DNA of 64,000 nucleotides from Paraburkholderia sp. (GTDB lineage Bacteria; Pseudomonadota; Gammaproteobacteria; Burkholderiales; Burkholderiaceae). Positions 43,554 through 53,721 of this stretch are shown one piece after another. Where the stretch lies: positions 1-64,000 of the forward strand of contig NZ_JAMXLH010000005.1 of the NCBI RefSeq assembly GCF_024281035.1. The letters are read 5' to 3'. Made by a program: the position numbers and the translations under genes. The first letter of the stretch is position 1; each line of letters opens with the position of its first letter. A model generated the notes under the pieces. It was not told the DNA's origin. It did not search any database and was given only the letters and a program-made list of their open reading frames with translations.

Positions 43554-44582
43554 TTATGGCGCGCGTTCGCTGCTTGCGCTGCTCATGTCGACGCGCGGGC
43601 GTGCGTGGGCCCTGGCGCGTCGCGGACCGGACTCGGCGAACTGCCAGGCGAGGAGGCCGGGCACGTAAAACAGCAGATCGCGGACACGCCGCGTACCCGC
43701 GAGCGCGAGACAGGTCGGCGCATCGAAACCCATCAGCCCGCCGATCAGCACGAAGCCGCCCTCCTGAACGCCCAGGCCGCCCGGCACCAGGAACGCGACA
43801 CTGCTCACGATCTGGATCAGCGCTTCGATCACGAAGGCCTGCGCGAAGGTCGGATTCGCGCCGAGGACGTACAGCGCAATCCAGATTTCGAGTGCGTAAC
43901 CGAGGCACTGCAGCGTCTGCCAGATCAGCAGATAACGCACGATGACGCCGGTCTGCCGCCAGATGAGCTTGACCGACTGGTCGATCCGCGCCGATTTGCC
44001 GACGAGCTCATAAACCTTGCCGCTCGTGACGTGATTGAGCGTGCGTGCGGCGCGCTCGAATGGCCTGGCGTGCTGAACGAGCGCGAACAGCAGCAGGACG
44101 GGCGCGAGCGCCGCAACGCCCCACGCGATCTGTCCGGCCACGCGCGCCGTATCCGACGATGCCTGTTCGAGCAGAAAGCCGACCGCCACGAGCGCGAACA
44201 CGAACTGGCTGATGAGCGAGAGCTGCATGTCGACGACGAGGCTCGCCGCCGCCGTTGCGGGCCGTACGCCGAGGCGGCCGAGCAGCCGGAAGGAAACCAG
44301 TTCGCCGCCGATGCGCGCAACCGGCAGGAGCGAGTTGATCGATTCGCGGATCCACACGAGCCGCAGCATCGTCAGGAAGGTGGGGCGCTGCGCCGGACGG
44401 ATCAGCGTGCGCCAGTCCCACGCGTTGGCGAGCATCGGCAGGATGTGTGCCGCCGCGGCGAGCAGGAGGCCCGCGCCCGCGCCTTGCAGAAGGCGAAAGA
44501 TCGTTTCGGGATGGTCGCGCCAGACGAGCCAGGCGGCGATTGCAAGGCCAAGCAGGGCCGCCAGGCGTCCAAGGTGTTTCAT
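43554..44582 (-). CDS. hpnL: HpnL-like membrane protein (flippase-type, hopanoid-associated)
   Basis: This 342-aa protein with about eight membrane helices is of the lysylphosphatidylglycerol synthase transmembrane-domain type. Markers are ESINSLLPVARIGGELVSFRLLGRLGVRPATAAASLVVDM and SSVAFLVPGGLGVQEGGFVLIGGLMG. It directly follows an HpnI-like glycosyltransferase gene on the same strand, with about 60 bp between, and the pair is found in hopanoid-producing Burkholderiaceae. HpnL is thought to help transport or place extended hopanoids; this is family knowledge, not shown here. Confidence 0.8.
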   Translation of the reverse strand: MKHLGRLAALLGLAIAAWLVWRDHPETIFRLLQGAGAGLLLAAAAHILPMLANAWDWRTLIRPAQRPTFLTMLRLVWIRESINSLLPVARIGGELVSFRLLGRLGVRPATAAASLVVDMQLSLISQFVFALVAVGFLLEQASSDTARVAGQIAWGVAALAPVLLLFALVQHARPFERAARTLNHVTSGKVYELVGKSARIDQSVKLIWRQTGVIVRYLLIWQTLQCLGYALEIWIALYVLGANPTFAQAFVIEALIQIVSSVAFLVPGGLGVQEGGFVLIGGLMGFDAPTCLALAGTRRVRDLLFYVPGLLAWQFAESGPRRARAHARPRVDMSSASSERAP

Positions 44583-44643
44583 GAGTGGAGTTCCGCCACG
44601 CGTGTGGTGTTCATTCGTCGGTCAGTCTTCGCTTGATCGTCGC

Positions 44644-45921
44644 TCAGTCGTCGTGCAGCGGCGAGAGCAGGCCGTCGCCGTCCACGCTGAAACTGAAGCC
44701 GCGCCAGACCACGCGCGAAGACCAGAAGCTGGCGGCAAAAATCATGAACTGCACGATATCCCACATCGGCAGCAGCCACAATCCGCGGCAGCGTTCGCCG
44801 ATTGCGCGGTCCGTCTGCCATTTGAGCGCGGCGCGCGCGAGCAGCGCGGCCAGTGCGAGCGCAGCGGCGGCCGGCGCGCCGCCCGAGGCCAGTACGGCGA
44901 CGAGCGCGAGCGCGAACGGATGCATCAGCGTCGAGCTCAGATGGCCGGAGCGGTCGGCGGCCCGGATCGTGCGGCTCCAGCGCAGTTCGTGCGTGAAGAG
45001 CTTCGCAAAGGTGGTTTCCACGCACGCGTGCTGCACCGTGAACGGCGGAATGGCCACGCTCGCGCCTGTGCGCCGCACGGCTTCGCCAAGGGCGTGATCT
45101 TCGGCGAGATGATGCGCGAACTGCACGAGCCCGCCAATGCGCTCGAGCGTCGCGCGCGTCATTGCAATGGTCTGGCCGAAGCAGGGCCGGGCGAGCCCGA
45201 TGGCGAGACCGGTCACGACGCCCGGCAGGAACTGATAATTCGTCAATGCCGCCGCGGCGCGCGGCCAGAAGCCCGGCGCGCACAGCCCGCGATAGACGCA
45301 GGTGACGAGCCCGACGCCCGGCTGCTCCAGCGCGCCGACGACATGACGCAGATAGTCGCGCTCGACGGTGACGTCGCTGTCCGCGAAACACAGCACGTCG
45401 TGTTCGGCGCGTTCGAGCATGTTGACGAGATTGGCGATCTTTCGATTCGGGCCGTAGAGCCGCGAATCCGCCACGACCGTAATGTGCGCCTGCGGGTAGC
45501 GCGCGCGCAGCGCCTCGACGGTTTGCAGCGCGGCATCGCCCGCGTCGTGAACGCCGAACAGATACTGCACGGGACCGGCGTAGTCCTGCTCGAAAAAGGT
45601 GGTGAGGTTGCCGATGAGATTCCACTCGTCGCCATGCAGCGGCTTCACGAAGGTGACGCTGGGGCACTGGGTCGGCTCATGGCAGGGCTGCGCGAAGAAG
45701 CGGCGCACCATCACGCTCGCGACGCAGCAGTAGGCGATACCGAGCGCCGCCGCCGCCGCGCAGACGAATGCGAGCAGCTTGAGTAGCGGCTGTGCCAATT
45801 GCTGGAGTGAGAGCGGTGACACAGCCCAAAGCGCGAGTGCGGCGACGGGTGCGATCAACAAGGCCACGCGCGCAGCGCCTGCCTGTCCCTTGCGTTTTCT
45901 CGCGCGTGTGACGTCCATCAT
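44644..45921 (-). CDS. hpnI: HpnI-like glycosyltransferase (bacteriohopanetetrol glucosamine synthesis)
   Basis: This 425-aa family-2/21 glycosyltransferase resembles ceramide glucosyltransferase. Two N-terminal helices lead into the catalytic domain: VTFVKPLHGDEWNLIGNLTTFFEQDY, DVLCFADSDVTVERDYL (DSD metal site), FFGQ-like FGQTIAMTRATLERIGG, HHLAEDHALGEAVRRTG and the QRRLRW-equivalent HELRWSRTIRAA. In hopanoid pathways it adds an N-acetylglucosaminyl unit to bacteriohopanetetrol. Start MMDVTRARKRKG at 45921. It pairs with hpnL downstream. Confidence 0.82.
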   Translation of the reverse strand: MMDVTRARKRKGQAGAARVALLIAPVAALALWAVSPLSLQQLAQPLLKLLAFVCAAAAALGIAYCCVASVMVRRFFAQPCHEPTQCPSVTFVKPLHGDEWNLIGNLTTFFEQDYAGPVQYLFGVHDAGDAALQTVEALRARYPQAHITVVADSRLYGPNRKIANLVNMLERAEHDVLCFADSDVTVERDYLRHVVGALEQPGVGLVTCVYRGLCAPGFWPRAAAALTNYQFLPGVVTGLAIGLARPCFGQTIAMTRATLERIGGLVQFAHHLAEDHALGEAVRRTGASVAIPPFTVQHACVETTFAKLFTHELRWSRTIRAADRSGHLSSTLMHPFALALVAVLASGGAPAAAALALAALLARAALKWQTDRAIGERCRGLWLLPMWDIVQFMIFAASFWSSRVVWRGFSFSVDGDGLLSPLHDD

Positions 45922-46973
45922 GCGTCGCGCCGGCAGAGGGTACGGCGTTGCGCAAAACTGGCCCGGACAGCGAAACCGGCGCTGCCGTGGAACGAAACCT
46001 GCTGATGCAACCATTTCATGTGAGGAATGCCCCCGTGACGCGTGTCGCGAACCGGCCGGGAGTATAGGGGTCAGCATTGACGCTGATATGACGCTTAGGG
46101 GTCTAACGTGACCGGATTCGCACAGGCGCACCAGTATAGCGCCGGATCGCTCGTCTGCCGATTGAATCGGACACGAACGAACAAGCGGACGCGCCGCGAA
46201 CCGTGCTCGAAGAGCACCGCGGTGCGTTGCTGCGAACCCGCGAGGCGGGCCTGCCGGCTGGCGATTGCGTTGCGAGACGCTCGATGCGCGAGCCTGCGAA
46301 GACGATGCGGGCGCAACCGATAACCGCAACCACGCTGACGCGTTTGAACGTGCATGAACGCGCATGAACGTGCAACGCGAAGGCGATAAACAACTCTGCG
46401 CGGCACGGTTCGATAGTCGACGGCTTCACATTGAGATCCGCTTCAATGCGCCGCACCAGGATAAACGCCTGGTCCGTCTTTCGAGGCGCCTGCGGATGAC
46501 CTTCAAGATGATTGCCGTGCAACTTCGCAAGTATGAGGTCGCGCGCAAACCGTGGGGCGATCATAACGATCGAACATGAAGAAAACCTTAAGCTGATGCG
46601 CGCCCGTGTATGAATGCGATCAGGGCAGCAAGCGTCGGAAGCCAACGTCAATAGCGGGCGCCATATTCGTATTCCTCATTAAATGAGCGCGTTCATGCAA
46701 TTCCGATTCCGCCGCGTGCCACATCGGCAATCGGCAATCGGATTGAGGTTGCCTGATATGGGTTGTCCGTCCACACCGGTCGGCGCGCCGCGTTCGAAGC
46801 GAAAACGCGTATCGTGATGCGCGTGTCGCTCGTGCCGTGCCGGACATCGGCGCGCCGGCCGCAAACAGGCCATAATCGCGCTTCCGGCCGTGCGGCCACC
46901 CGTCGCAGTAGCGCGGTGAGGCAGCGTGCTTGCGCATGCGCGGCGGTCGGCACGCTTTCTCACGAATTCACCC
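45922..46973. other. Long intergenic region between hpnI and the MFS gene
   Basis: About 1.05 kb lies between divergent genes. Open frames here (for example 46103-46651 minus) have shuffled, Arg/Ser-rich composition and no family features, so I do not call them. The region should hold both promoters; no repeat or RNA gene stands out. Confidence 0.45.
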
Positions 46974-48455
46974 ATGTCACCGCATCCGAAAACCTCTCGT
47001 CCGCTCGTCGTCGCGTCCGTCATGGCCGCTAGCGCCATGGTTGCGATCGAAGCCACCATCGTTTCCACCGCGATGCCGCAGATCGTCACGCAACTCGGCG
47101 GCCTGCGCCTTTATAGCTGGGTGTTCTCGTCGTTCCTGCTCGCGCAGACCGCCATGACGGTGGTGTTCGGCAAGCTCGCCGATCTTTACGGGCGCAAACC
47201 CGTCGTGCTCGCGGGTATCGCGATCTTCCTGCTCGGCTCGGTGCTCGCCGGTTACGCCGGGTCGATGACCGCGATGATCGTTTTCCGTCTGATTCAGGGC
47301 ATAGGCGCGGGCGCGATCCAGCCGATTACGGTCACCATCGTCGGCGATCTCTTTCCGGTCCACGAGCGCGGCAAGGTACAGGGCTGGATCGCGAGCGTGT
47401 GGGCGATCTCGGCCGTGCTCGGCCCGATTGCGGGCGGATTCATCATTCACGCGTTCTCGTGGTCGTGGATCTTCTGGATGAACGTGCCGATCGGCATTGT
47501 GTCCGCGGCGGGATTCATCGCGTTTCTGCACGAGCACGAGCGCCATACGCGGCCATCCATCGATCTTGCGGGGGCTGCGCTCTTTACCGTGGCAATCGGC
47601 GCACTGATGATGGCGCTCACCGATGCGGGCGCCGCCGACAATTCGCGCGCGGTGTTCGAATTCGCGCTTTTTCTCGTGTGCGGGGCGCTTTTCGTGTGGC
47701 AGGAGCGGCGCGCCGCGGAGCCCATGATCTCGTTTGCGCTGTGGACACACCGGCCCATCGCCGCGGCCAACGCCGCGACGCTCTTCTGCGGGATGGTGCT
47801 GATGGGGCTCACGACCTTCCTGCCGATGTACGTCCAGGGCGTGCTTGAACGCTCGCCCGTGGTGGCGGGGCTGGCGTTGACCATGATGATGGTCGGCTGG
47901 CCGGCGGGTGCGACGCTCGCCGCGCGCACGTTCCACCGTGTCGGGCTGCGCCGCGTGCTGGTCGGCGGGAGCTTCTTCATGCCGCTCGGCGCCATCGCGT
48001 TCGTGTTGCTCAATCCGCACAGCTCGCCGGTCGTGGCGGCGGTCGGCTCGCTCGTGATGGGGCTGGGCATGGGCACGTCGAGCGTGTGCTCGCTCGTGCT
48101 GATCCAGGAGATCGTCAGTCCTTCGGAGCGCGGCAGCGCCACGGCGTCGAACCTCTTCTCGCGCAATCTGGGCAGCACGCTGGGCGCGACGTTGTTCGGC
48201 GCGGTGCTCAATTTCGGGCTGCGCCATACGCCGTATCTTCCGGCCGGTGGCGCCGATGCGCTGCGCCACGTGCTCGACGCGCCGGGCGGGCACGTGGCGG
48301 GCGATCTGTCGATCCGGCTCGCGCTGCATCAATCGCTGCACCTGACGTTTCTCGCGCTGATGGCGATTGCGCTGGCCGTGGTCGTGTCCTTGCTGTTCGT
48401 GCCGCCGTTCAAGCTGAGCGCGCGGCATCAGGTGTCCGCGAGCGAAGCGATCTAG
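46974..48455 (+). CDS. MFS exporter, DHA2 (14-TMS drug/H+ antiporter) type
   Basis: This 493-aa inner-membrane transporter shows the DHA2 motifs: VAIEATIVSTAMPQIVTQLGG (motif D1), GKLADLYGRKPVVLAGIAIFLLGSV (motif A) and VWAISAVLGPIAGGFIIHAFSWSWIFWMNVPIG (motif C and following). Fourteen helices fit the hydrophobic segments. It would export drugs or small toxic compounds using the proton gradient. I chose ATG 46974 over 46926 because family homology begins there. A bidirectional terminator follows at 48499. Confidence 0.9.
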   Translation: MSPHPKTSRPLVVASVMAASAMVAIEATIVSTAMPQIVTQLGGLRLYSWVFSSFLLAQTAMTVVFGKLADLYGRKPVVLAGIAIFLLGSVLAGYAGSMTAMIVFRLIQGIGAGAIQPITVTIVGDLFPVHERGKVQGWIASVWAISAVLGPIAGGFIIHAFSWSWIFWMNVPIGIVSAAGFIAFLHEHERHTRPSIDLAGAALFTVAIGALMMALTDAGAADNSRAVFEFALFLVCGALFVWQERRAAEPMISFALWTHRPIAAANAATLFCGMVLMGLTTFLPMYVQGVLERSPVVAGLALTMMMVGWPAGATLAARTFHRVGLRRVLVGGSFFMPLGAIAFVLLNPHSSPVVAAVGSLVMGLGMGTSSVCSLVLIQEIVSPSERGSATASNLFSRNLGSTLGATLFGAVLNFGLRHTPYLPAGGADALRHVLDAPGGHVAGDLSIRLALHQSLHLTFLALMAIALAVVVSLLFVPPFKLSARHQVSASEAI

Positions 48456-48498
48456 CTGCACGCATCGCACGACACAACTCACACGCATAAAAGAAAAT

Positions 48499-48530
48499 CG
48501 CCCTTGCGGTTTTAACCGCAAGGGCGTTTC
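48499..48530. terminator. Bidirectional intrinsic terminator
   Basis: CGCCCTTGCGGTT (48499-48511) and AACCGCAAGGGCG (48514-48526) form a perfect 13-bp stem with a short loop and T-rich flanks on both strands. It separates the convergent MFS and isocitrate dehydrogenase genes. Confidence 0.88.
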
Positions 48531-48583
48531 GCATGTTTCGATGAAGCGAGGGCCGCTTGCGCGGTCCCCGCTACGAACGATGC

Positions 48584-50827
48584 TTACTTCGCAGCCGCTT
48601 CGAGCGCGGCGTTGAACGTCTTGCTCGGACGCATCACAGCGGTGAGCTTCGCGAAGTCCGGCTGGTAGTAGCCGCCGATATCGACCGGCTTGCCCTGCAC
48701 GGCCGCAAATTCCGCGACGATGGCCGCTTCGTTGTCGGCCAGCGCCTTCGCGAGCGGTGCGAAGTGAGCGGCCAGTGCCGGCTCGTCCTTCTGCGCGGCC
48801 AGCTCTTGCGCCCAGTACATCGCCAGGTAGAACTGGCTGCCGCGGTTGTCCAGCTCGCCGGTCTTCGGCGACGGACCCTTGCTGTTGTCGAGCAGCTTGC
48901 CGGTGGCGGCGTCGAGCGTCTTCGCGAGCAGCTTCGCCTTCGCGTTGTTCGTCTTGATGCCGAGGTCTTCCAGCGACACGGCCAGCGCGAGGAATTCGCC
49001 GAGCGAATCCCAGCGCAGGTGGTCTTCCTGAACCAGTTGCTGGACATGCTTCGGCGCCGAACCGCCCGCGCCCGTTTCGTACATGCCGCCGCCCGCCATC
49101 AGCGGAACGATCGACAGCATCTTCGCGCTCGTGCCGAGTTCCATGATCGGGAACAGGTCGGTCAGGTAGTCGCGCAGGATGTTGCCGGTGGCCGAGATCG
49201 TGTCGAGACCGCGGATCACGCGCTCGAGCGTGTAACGCATCGCGCGGACCTGCGACATGATCTGGATGTCGAGGCCGGTCAGGTCGTAATCCTTCAGGTA
49301 CGTTTCGACCTTCTTGATCAGTTCGTTTTCGTGCGGACGATACGGGTCGAGCCAGAACACGACCGGCGTGCCCGAGTTCTTCGCGCGCGCGACGGCGAGC
49401 TTGACCCAGTCGCGGATCGGCGCGTCCTTCACGAGGCACGTGCGCCAGATGTCGCCCTGCTCGACTTCCTGCGTGAGCGCTTCGAGGACTTCGCCCGTGG
49501 CGTTGTCGACGACGCGCGCCGTGCCGTCTTGCGTGATTTCGAAGGTCTTGTCGTGCGAACCGTACTCTTCGGCCTTCTGCGCCATCAGGCCGACGTTCGG
49601 CACCGTGCCCATCGTGCGCGGGTCGAATGCGCCGTTGGTCTTGCAGAAGTTGATGATTTCCTGGTAGATGCGCGCGAACGTGCTTTCGGGAATCAGGCAC
49701 TTCGTGTCGGCCGGACGGCCGTCGGCGCCCCACATCTTGCCGCCGGCGCGGATCATCGCGGGCATCGAGGCGTCGACGATCACGTCGTTCGGCGCGTGCA
49801 GGTTCGAGATGCCCTTGGCCGAGTCGACCATCGCGAGCGACGGACGGTGCTCGTGGCACGCGTGCAGATCGCGGATCACTTCTTCGCGCTTCGATTCCGG
49901 CAGCGTTTCGATCTTCGTGTACAGATCGACCATGCCGTTATTGACGTTCACGCCGAGCTCTTCGAAGAGCTTGGCGTGCTTCGCGAACGCGTCCTTGTAG
50001 AACACCTTGACCGCGTGGCCGAACACGATGGGGTGCGAAACCTTCATCATGGTCGCCTTCACGTGCAGCGAGAGCATGACGCCGGTCTTGCGCGCGTCTT
50101 CCATCTGCTCTTCGTAGAACGCCACCAGGGCCTTCTTGCTCATGAACATGCTGTCGATGATTTCGCCGTCGAGCAGCGAGAGCTTCGGCTTCAGCACGAT
50201 CGTCTCGCCGCTCTTCGTGACGAGTTCCATGCGGACTTCACGCGCCTTGTCGAGCGTGATCGACTTTTCGCCGTGATAGAAGTCGCCGTGCTTCATGTGC
50301 GCGACGTGAGTGCGCGAAGCCATGCTCCACTCGCCCATGCTGTGCGGGTGCTTGCGCGCGTAGTTCTTGACGGCGGCCGGCGCGCGGCGGTCCGAATTGC
50401 CTTCGCGCAGCACCGGGTTCACGGCGCTGCCGAGGCACTTCGAGTAGCGCTTCTGGATCGCCTTCTCTTCGTCGTTCTTCGGATCTTCCGGATAGTCGGG
50501 GATCTTGTAGCCCTTGCCCTGCAGCTCCTTGATCGCGGCGATGAGCTGCGGCACCGATGCGCTGATGTTCGGCAGCTTGATGATGTTCGTGTCCGGCAGC
50601 TGCGTCAGACGGCCGAGCGCGGCCAGATTGTCCGGCACGCGCTGTTCTTCCGTCAGGAATTCGGGAAACTCTCCGAGAATACGGGTCGCCACCGAGATAT
50701 CGCTGGTCTCGACGTTCACGCCGGCCGGCGCAGCGAAGGTGCGGATGATGGGCAGAAACGCGCTGGTGGCGAGCAGCGGCGCTTCATCAGTCAGGGTGTA
50801 AATGATCGTGGGTTGCTGAGTACTCAT
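48584..50827 (-). CDS. icd: NADP-dependent isocitrate dehydrogenase, monomeric type
   Basis: This 747-aa cytoplasmic enzyme converts isocitrate to 2-oxoglutarate and CO2 with NADP+. It is the large monomeric (IDH-II) type, not the 45-kDa dimer. Diagnostic stretches are [20 protein letters not shown] at the start, [40 protein letters not shown] (substrate serine region), [21 protein letters not shown] and [24 protein letters not shown] chose ATG 50827 ([12 protein letters not shown]); the longer frame is not supported. It is single-gene transcribed, with a terminator downstream. Confidence 0.95.
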   Translation of the reverse strand: MSTQQPTIIYTLTDEAPLLATSAFLPIIRTFAAPAGVNVETSDISVATRILGEFPEFLTEEQRVPDNLAALGRLTQLPDTNIIKLPNISASVPQLIAAIKELQGKGYKIPDYPEDPKNDEEKAIQKRYSKCLGSAVNPVLREGNSDRRAPAAVKNYARKHPHSMGEWSMASRTHVAHMKHGDFYHGEKSITLDKAREVRMELVTKSGETIVLKPKLSLLDGEIIDSMFMSKKALVAFYEEQMEDARKTGVMLSLHVKATMMKVSHPIVFGHAVKVFYKDAFAKHAKLFEELGVNVNNGMVDLYTKIETLPESKREEVIRDLHACHEHRPSLAMVDSAKGISNLHAPNDVIVDASMPAMIRAGGKMWGADGRPADTKCLIPESTFARIYQEIINFCKTNGAFDPRTMGTVPNVGLMAQKAEEYGSHDKTFEITQDGTARVVDNATGEVLEALTQEVEQGDIWRTCLVKDAPIRDWVKLAVARAKNSGTPVVFWLDPYRPHENELIKKVETYLKDYDLTGLDIQIMSQVRAMRYTLERVIRGLDTISATGNILRDYLTDLFPIMELGTSAKMLSIVPLMAGGGMYETGAGGSAPKHVQQLVQEDHLRWDSLGEFLALAVSLEDLGIKTNNAKAKLLAKTLDAATGKLLDNSKGPSPKTGELDNRGSQFYLAMYWAQELAAQKDEPALAAHFAPLAKALADNEAAIVAEFAAVQGKPVDIGGYYQPDFAKLTAVMRPSKTFNAALEAAAK

Positions 50828-51537
50828 CGGCTTCTTGGCGGGGTCCAAAAACGGGTTGGGAACACCACCGGCTGCGCACAGTCGGCGTAAACAAGAGGAT
50901 TTTGCCTGATTTTGGGGCTCGGCGGGGCCGAGCCGCCGGAAAATTTCACATGGTGGGATGCGATATCGCAGTTTTTTAACAATTTCGACCCGAAATAGGG
51001 GGACGAAGGCGCGCGCGTTGCCTGTCGGAGCTGGGAGCAGACGAGTGTAGGTGAGCGCGTGCACGCTGCCGCGAATTCACGATCGGGGGATCGATCGTTT
51101 CGATATCGAACGAGCGTGCTTTTGCGGATCGGCGGGGCGCGAGGTTGTCAAGCCGGATCGATCCGGGTGCGGCGCGGCAGAGACCTCGCCGGAACGAATG
51201 CACCGAATCAATCGCACGTCGCACGTCGCTCGGCCTCGCGGCGAAAACATATTGAAAAGCCGGCTTAATCTTTTCTTCAGGCGTCGGCAGTAGAGTAGGA
51301 AAGGCACCGGAGCCCGGGCTCGGGCACTCGAAGGGACAGCACAGCCGCGGCCGCTTATTGCCGCGACAAGCTGTGCGCACGCATACCCACACTACAACCT
51401 GAACGTGCGCGCGTTCATCGCGAACGGGCGGGCCTGCACGGCAAACAAACACCGGTCACAGGTAATCGCCGCCATGGCGTGAGTCGTTGCGGCGATCGTT
51501 GGTTCACAAGCAATGCGCAACGAAAGGGTGGGTGAAC
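50828..51537. other. Intergenic region between icd and the PAP2 gene
   Basis: About 0.7 kb of divergent promoter region. No gene or strong repeat is seen. A minus-strand frame here (50976-51452) looks like a shadow of biased composition. Confidence 0.4.
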
Positions 51538-52170
51538 ATGTCCACCAGGTCATCGGCATTCTTGAGTCGCATCAGCACACGGCTGATCGCCCCGGCAGCG
51601 TTGAGCGTCGTCAGCATCGCGGCGCACGCTGGTTTCGATCATGTATGGGCGTACGACCAGAGCGGCATCTGGAACCGGAACGTCCAGCTCGCCATCGAGT
51701 ATTCGGCCGTTGCCGTCACGGCGGGCGGCGCACTCTGGCTCGGCAACGACACCGAACTCGGTCACACGTTCTGGCAAACGGTGGATTCCGTGGCGATATC
51801 GGCAGTTGCCGCGCAGGGCATGAAGTACGCGTTTCGCCGTGAGCGTCCCAATAGCGGACGGGGGCCGGGCGCGTGGTTCGTGAAGGGCGGCGACAGCTTC
51901 CCGAGCGGAGAAGTCACGCTGCAGGCGAGCTTCGTCACGCCGTTCATCGTCAACTACGGGCGGCGCTACCCCTGGGTCTGGGCCCTCGAACTGCTGCCCG
52001 CCTATGACGCGGTGGCGCGCATGAAGGCGCAGGCGCACTGGCAAACCGACGTCCTCGCCGGTTGGGCGCTGGGCACGGCGGTGGGTTACGTGTCCACTAC
52101 GTTCAACACACCCTTGTTCGTCCAGATCCTTCCGCACGGCCTGACCGTTGGATTTTCGAAGCGGTTCTGA
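51538..52170 (+). CDS. PAP2-superfamily phosphatase (exported)
   Basis: This 210-aa protein has a signal peptide (RLIAPAALSVVSIAAHA, to about residue 36) and the three PAP2 motifs: KYAFRRERP (K-x6-RP), FPSGEVTL in the PSGH position, and ARMKAQAHWQTD (R-x5-H-x3-D). The PSGH histidine is replaced by Glu, which is unusual but seen in some PAP2 branches. It would dephosphorylate a lipid phosphate or pyrophosphate at the periplasmic face. Start MSTRSSAFLSR at 51538 follows GGGTGGGTGAAC; an upstream start (51487) would spoil the signal peptide. Confidence 0.78.
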   Translation: MSTRSSAFLSRISTRLIAPAALSVVSIAAHAGFDHVWAYDQSGIWNRNVQLAIEYSAVAVTAGGALWLGNDTELGHTFWQTVDSVAISAVAAQGMKYAFRRERPNSGRGPGAWFVKGGDSFPSGEVTLQASFVTPFIVNYGRRYPWVWALELLPAYDAVARMKAQAHWQTDVLAGWALGTAVGYVSTTFNTPLFVQILPHGLTVGFSKRF

Positions 52171-52184
52171 GCGGCGTGCGGGAT

Positions 52185-52757
52185 TTATCGGCCGGATTTT
52201 GTGCGCCCTGCCGGAAACCAGCGCGGCAGCATGGTGGTCAGGACGTCGTCTTTAAGGACGATATGGTGGAAAAGCGCCGCGAGCGCGTGCAGTCCGGCCA
52301 GCCACATGATCAGGTCGCCGAGCCACCCGTGGACCGATGCGAAGGTTGCGCCCGCACCATGTGATGCTGCGAATAGCGGAGAAATTTCGATTCCGGCGAC
52401 GAGCGTCAGAGGATGCCCCTGGAGCCACGCGCCGGTAATGGCGGTCAGCGGAAGTGCAAGGAGCAGCAGATAGAGCAGCCACTGGACGACGGTTGCCAGC
52501 ACACCCATCCAGCGTGGACCGTCCGGAGCCGCGGGGCGCGTATCGAAAGCCCGCCACAGCAAACGGATGACGGCAAGCGCGAACACGCACAGTCCTAACG
52601 TCTCGTGAAGCCGCCGGTCGAACTCGTGCACGGACGAGTACACGCGCTGTTCGGGGCCGCCGGGCCCGTAAATGAAGGCCACGAGGACAAGGATTGCAGT
52701 ACACCAGTGGAAGAATTGCGCAATCGCACCGTAGCGCGTGCCGGAGCCTTTCACCAT
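52185..52757 (-). CDS. Cytochrome b561-family protein (first copy)
   Basis: This 190-aa diheme membrane cytochrome b has four helices. Heme histidines are likely H17 (AIAQFFHWCTAILV), H50 (DRRLHETLGLCVF) and the pair in the last helices (SVHGWLGDLIMWLAGLHALAALFHHIV). The fold is Ni-hydrogenase/CybB type and would pass electrons between quinone and a periplasmic partner, for example superoxide. It lies 350 bp downstream of, and in the same direction as, a second b561 gene; the two are only modestly alike. Confidence 0.85.
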   Translation of the reverse strand: MVKGSGTRYGAIAQFFHWCTAILVLVAFIYGPGGPEQRVYSSVHEFDRRLHETLGLCVFALAVIRLLWRAFDTRPAAPDGPRWMGVLATVVQWLLYLLLLALPLTAITGAWLQGHPLTLVAGIEISPLFAASHGAGATFASVHGWLGDLIMWLAGLHALAALFHHIVLKDDVLTTMLPRWFPAGRTKSGR

Positions 52758-53107
52758 GATGCTGCCTCCTTTCCGGTCAGCCGCGCGTCAAAAGGGCATC
52801 TGCGTGAGTGCAGACCTCGCGGCGCGCAATCGGGTCACCATATTAGACCTCGATTTCTCGATGCGCCATGTCGTAGTTGGACCTCGAGCGCTTTTGATCG
52901 GGCCGGAGGGCGACGCGTCCACGCGGACGCGCGCGGCGGCAGTAACGGTGGTCCCTCGGCGCCGGCCCTGGTGCGGTGGACGTGGAATCGGCAACCGGCT
53001 GTTTGTTGTGTTTATCGTGTGGATGGGTTTGCTATCGTCGCTGGCGGATCGGGCCGTTCGATGGCGCACAACGAACAGGTCACCGCGAATGGGTCACGAC
53101 GAATGGG
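52758..53107. other. Spacer between the two cytochrome b561 genes
   Basis: No gene is convincing in these 350 bp. At 53081-53113 a short tandem array (CGAATGGGTCAC, two good copies plus one partial CGAACAGGTCAC, 14-15-bp period) sits beside the end of the upstream b561 gene. Confidence 0.4.
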
Positions 53108-53635
53108 TCACCACGGCGTCATCCGCTGCAGCACACGGTCGCGAAGGACGAACCGATGCAGCAGGGCCGCGCCGACATGCAGGCAGATCAACGTGAACAG
53201 TGCCCACGCCAGCGTGCCATGCACGTCGCCCATCGCATGACCGAACGACGAACCGGCGGACGAGAGCGCGGGAAGCGGGATAGCGCCAAGCAGGCTCACG
53301 CTCCAGGTGCGCGACGAAGCATTGATCCAGCCAAGCAGCGGGATGACGACCAGCAGCGCGTAAAGAGCGAAATGCGTGAGCCCGGACACTGCGCGCAAGG
53401 CGTGCGAGGACGCTTCTTCAGGCGGCCGATGCGTCGCGCGCCAGACAACGCGGCACGCCATCGCGGCCAGCAACGCGGTGCCGACAATCAGATGCCAGGC
53501 GATCAGTCCGACCGGTTGTGTGTCGCGATGCACGTCCGGCATCGTCCAGCCGATGACGAACTGCGCGCTGACCAGTGCAACGACGAGCCAGTGTAAAAAA
53601 CGTGAGACGGCGTCGTATCGTGAAGTGGCTTGCAT
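53108..53635 (-). CDS. Cytochrome b561-family protein (second copy)
   Basis: This 175-aa four-helix diheme cytochrome b reads MQATSRYDAVSRFLHWLVVALV, the standard start with heme His (FLHW), AWHLIVGTALLAAMACRVVWR with the second ligand, and GDVHGTLAWALFTLICLHVGAALLHRFV for the other pair. It resembles E. coli CybB, which oxidises superoxide and reduces quinone. A PmrA/QseB-like direct repeat lies about 70 bp upstream of its start, next to the sensor kinase gene, so the neighbouring two-component system probably controls it. Confidence 0.88.
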   Translation of the reverse strand: MQATSRYDAVSRFLHWLVVALVSAQFVIGWTMPDVHRDTQPVGLIAWHLIVGTALLAAMACRVVWRATHRPPEEASSHALRAVSGLTHFALYALLVVIPLLGWINASSRTWSVSLLGAIPLPALSSAGSSFGHAMGDVHGTLAWALFTLICLHVGAALLHRFVLRDRVLQRMTPW

Positions 53636-53704
53636 GGCGGTCCCGGTAGAAGGAGGTGCTTGATTGTCGGCTTCGACTGAAGGCTCCGATCCTACACAGA
53701 GACA

Positions 53705-53721
53705 CTTAAGTTTTAATTAAG
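53705..53721 (-). promoter_or_regulatory. PmrA/QseB-type box CTTAAT-N5-CTTAAG
   Basis: On the minus strand, CTTAAT and CTTAAG are separated by TAAAA, matching the direct-repeat box bound by PmrA/QseB-class regulators. It overlaps the sensor kinase stop codon and lies about 70 bp upstream of the cytochrome b561 start at 53635, a good activation position. Confidence 0.65.

Noticed and set aside
46103..46651. 182-aa minus-strand open frame in the hpnI-MFS gap
   Set aside because: Arg/Ser-rich composition, no family pattern, no ribosome site.
46977..49859. 960-aa minus-strand open frame
   Set aside because: It is a shadow across the MFS gene and an out-of-frame reading of icd; no domain is visible.
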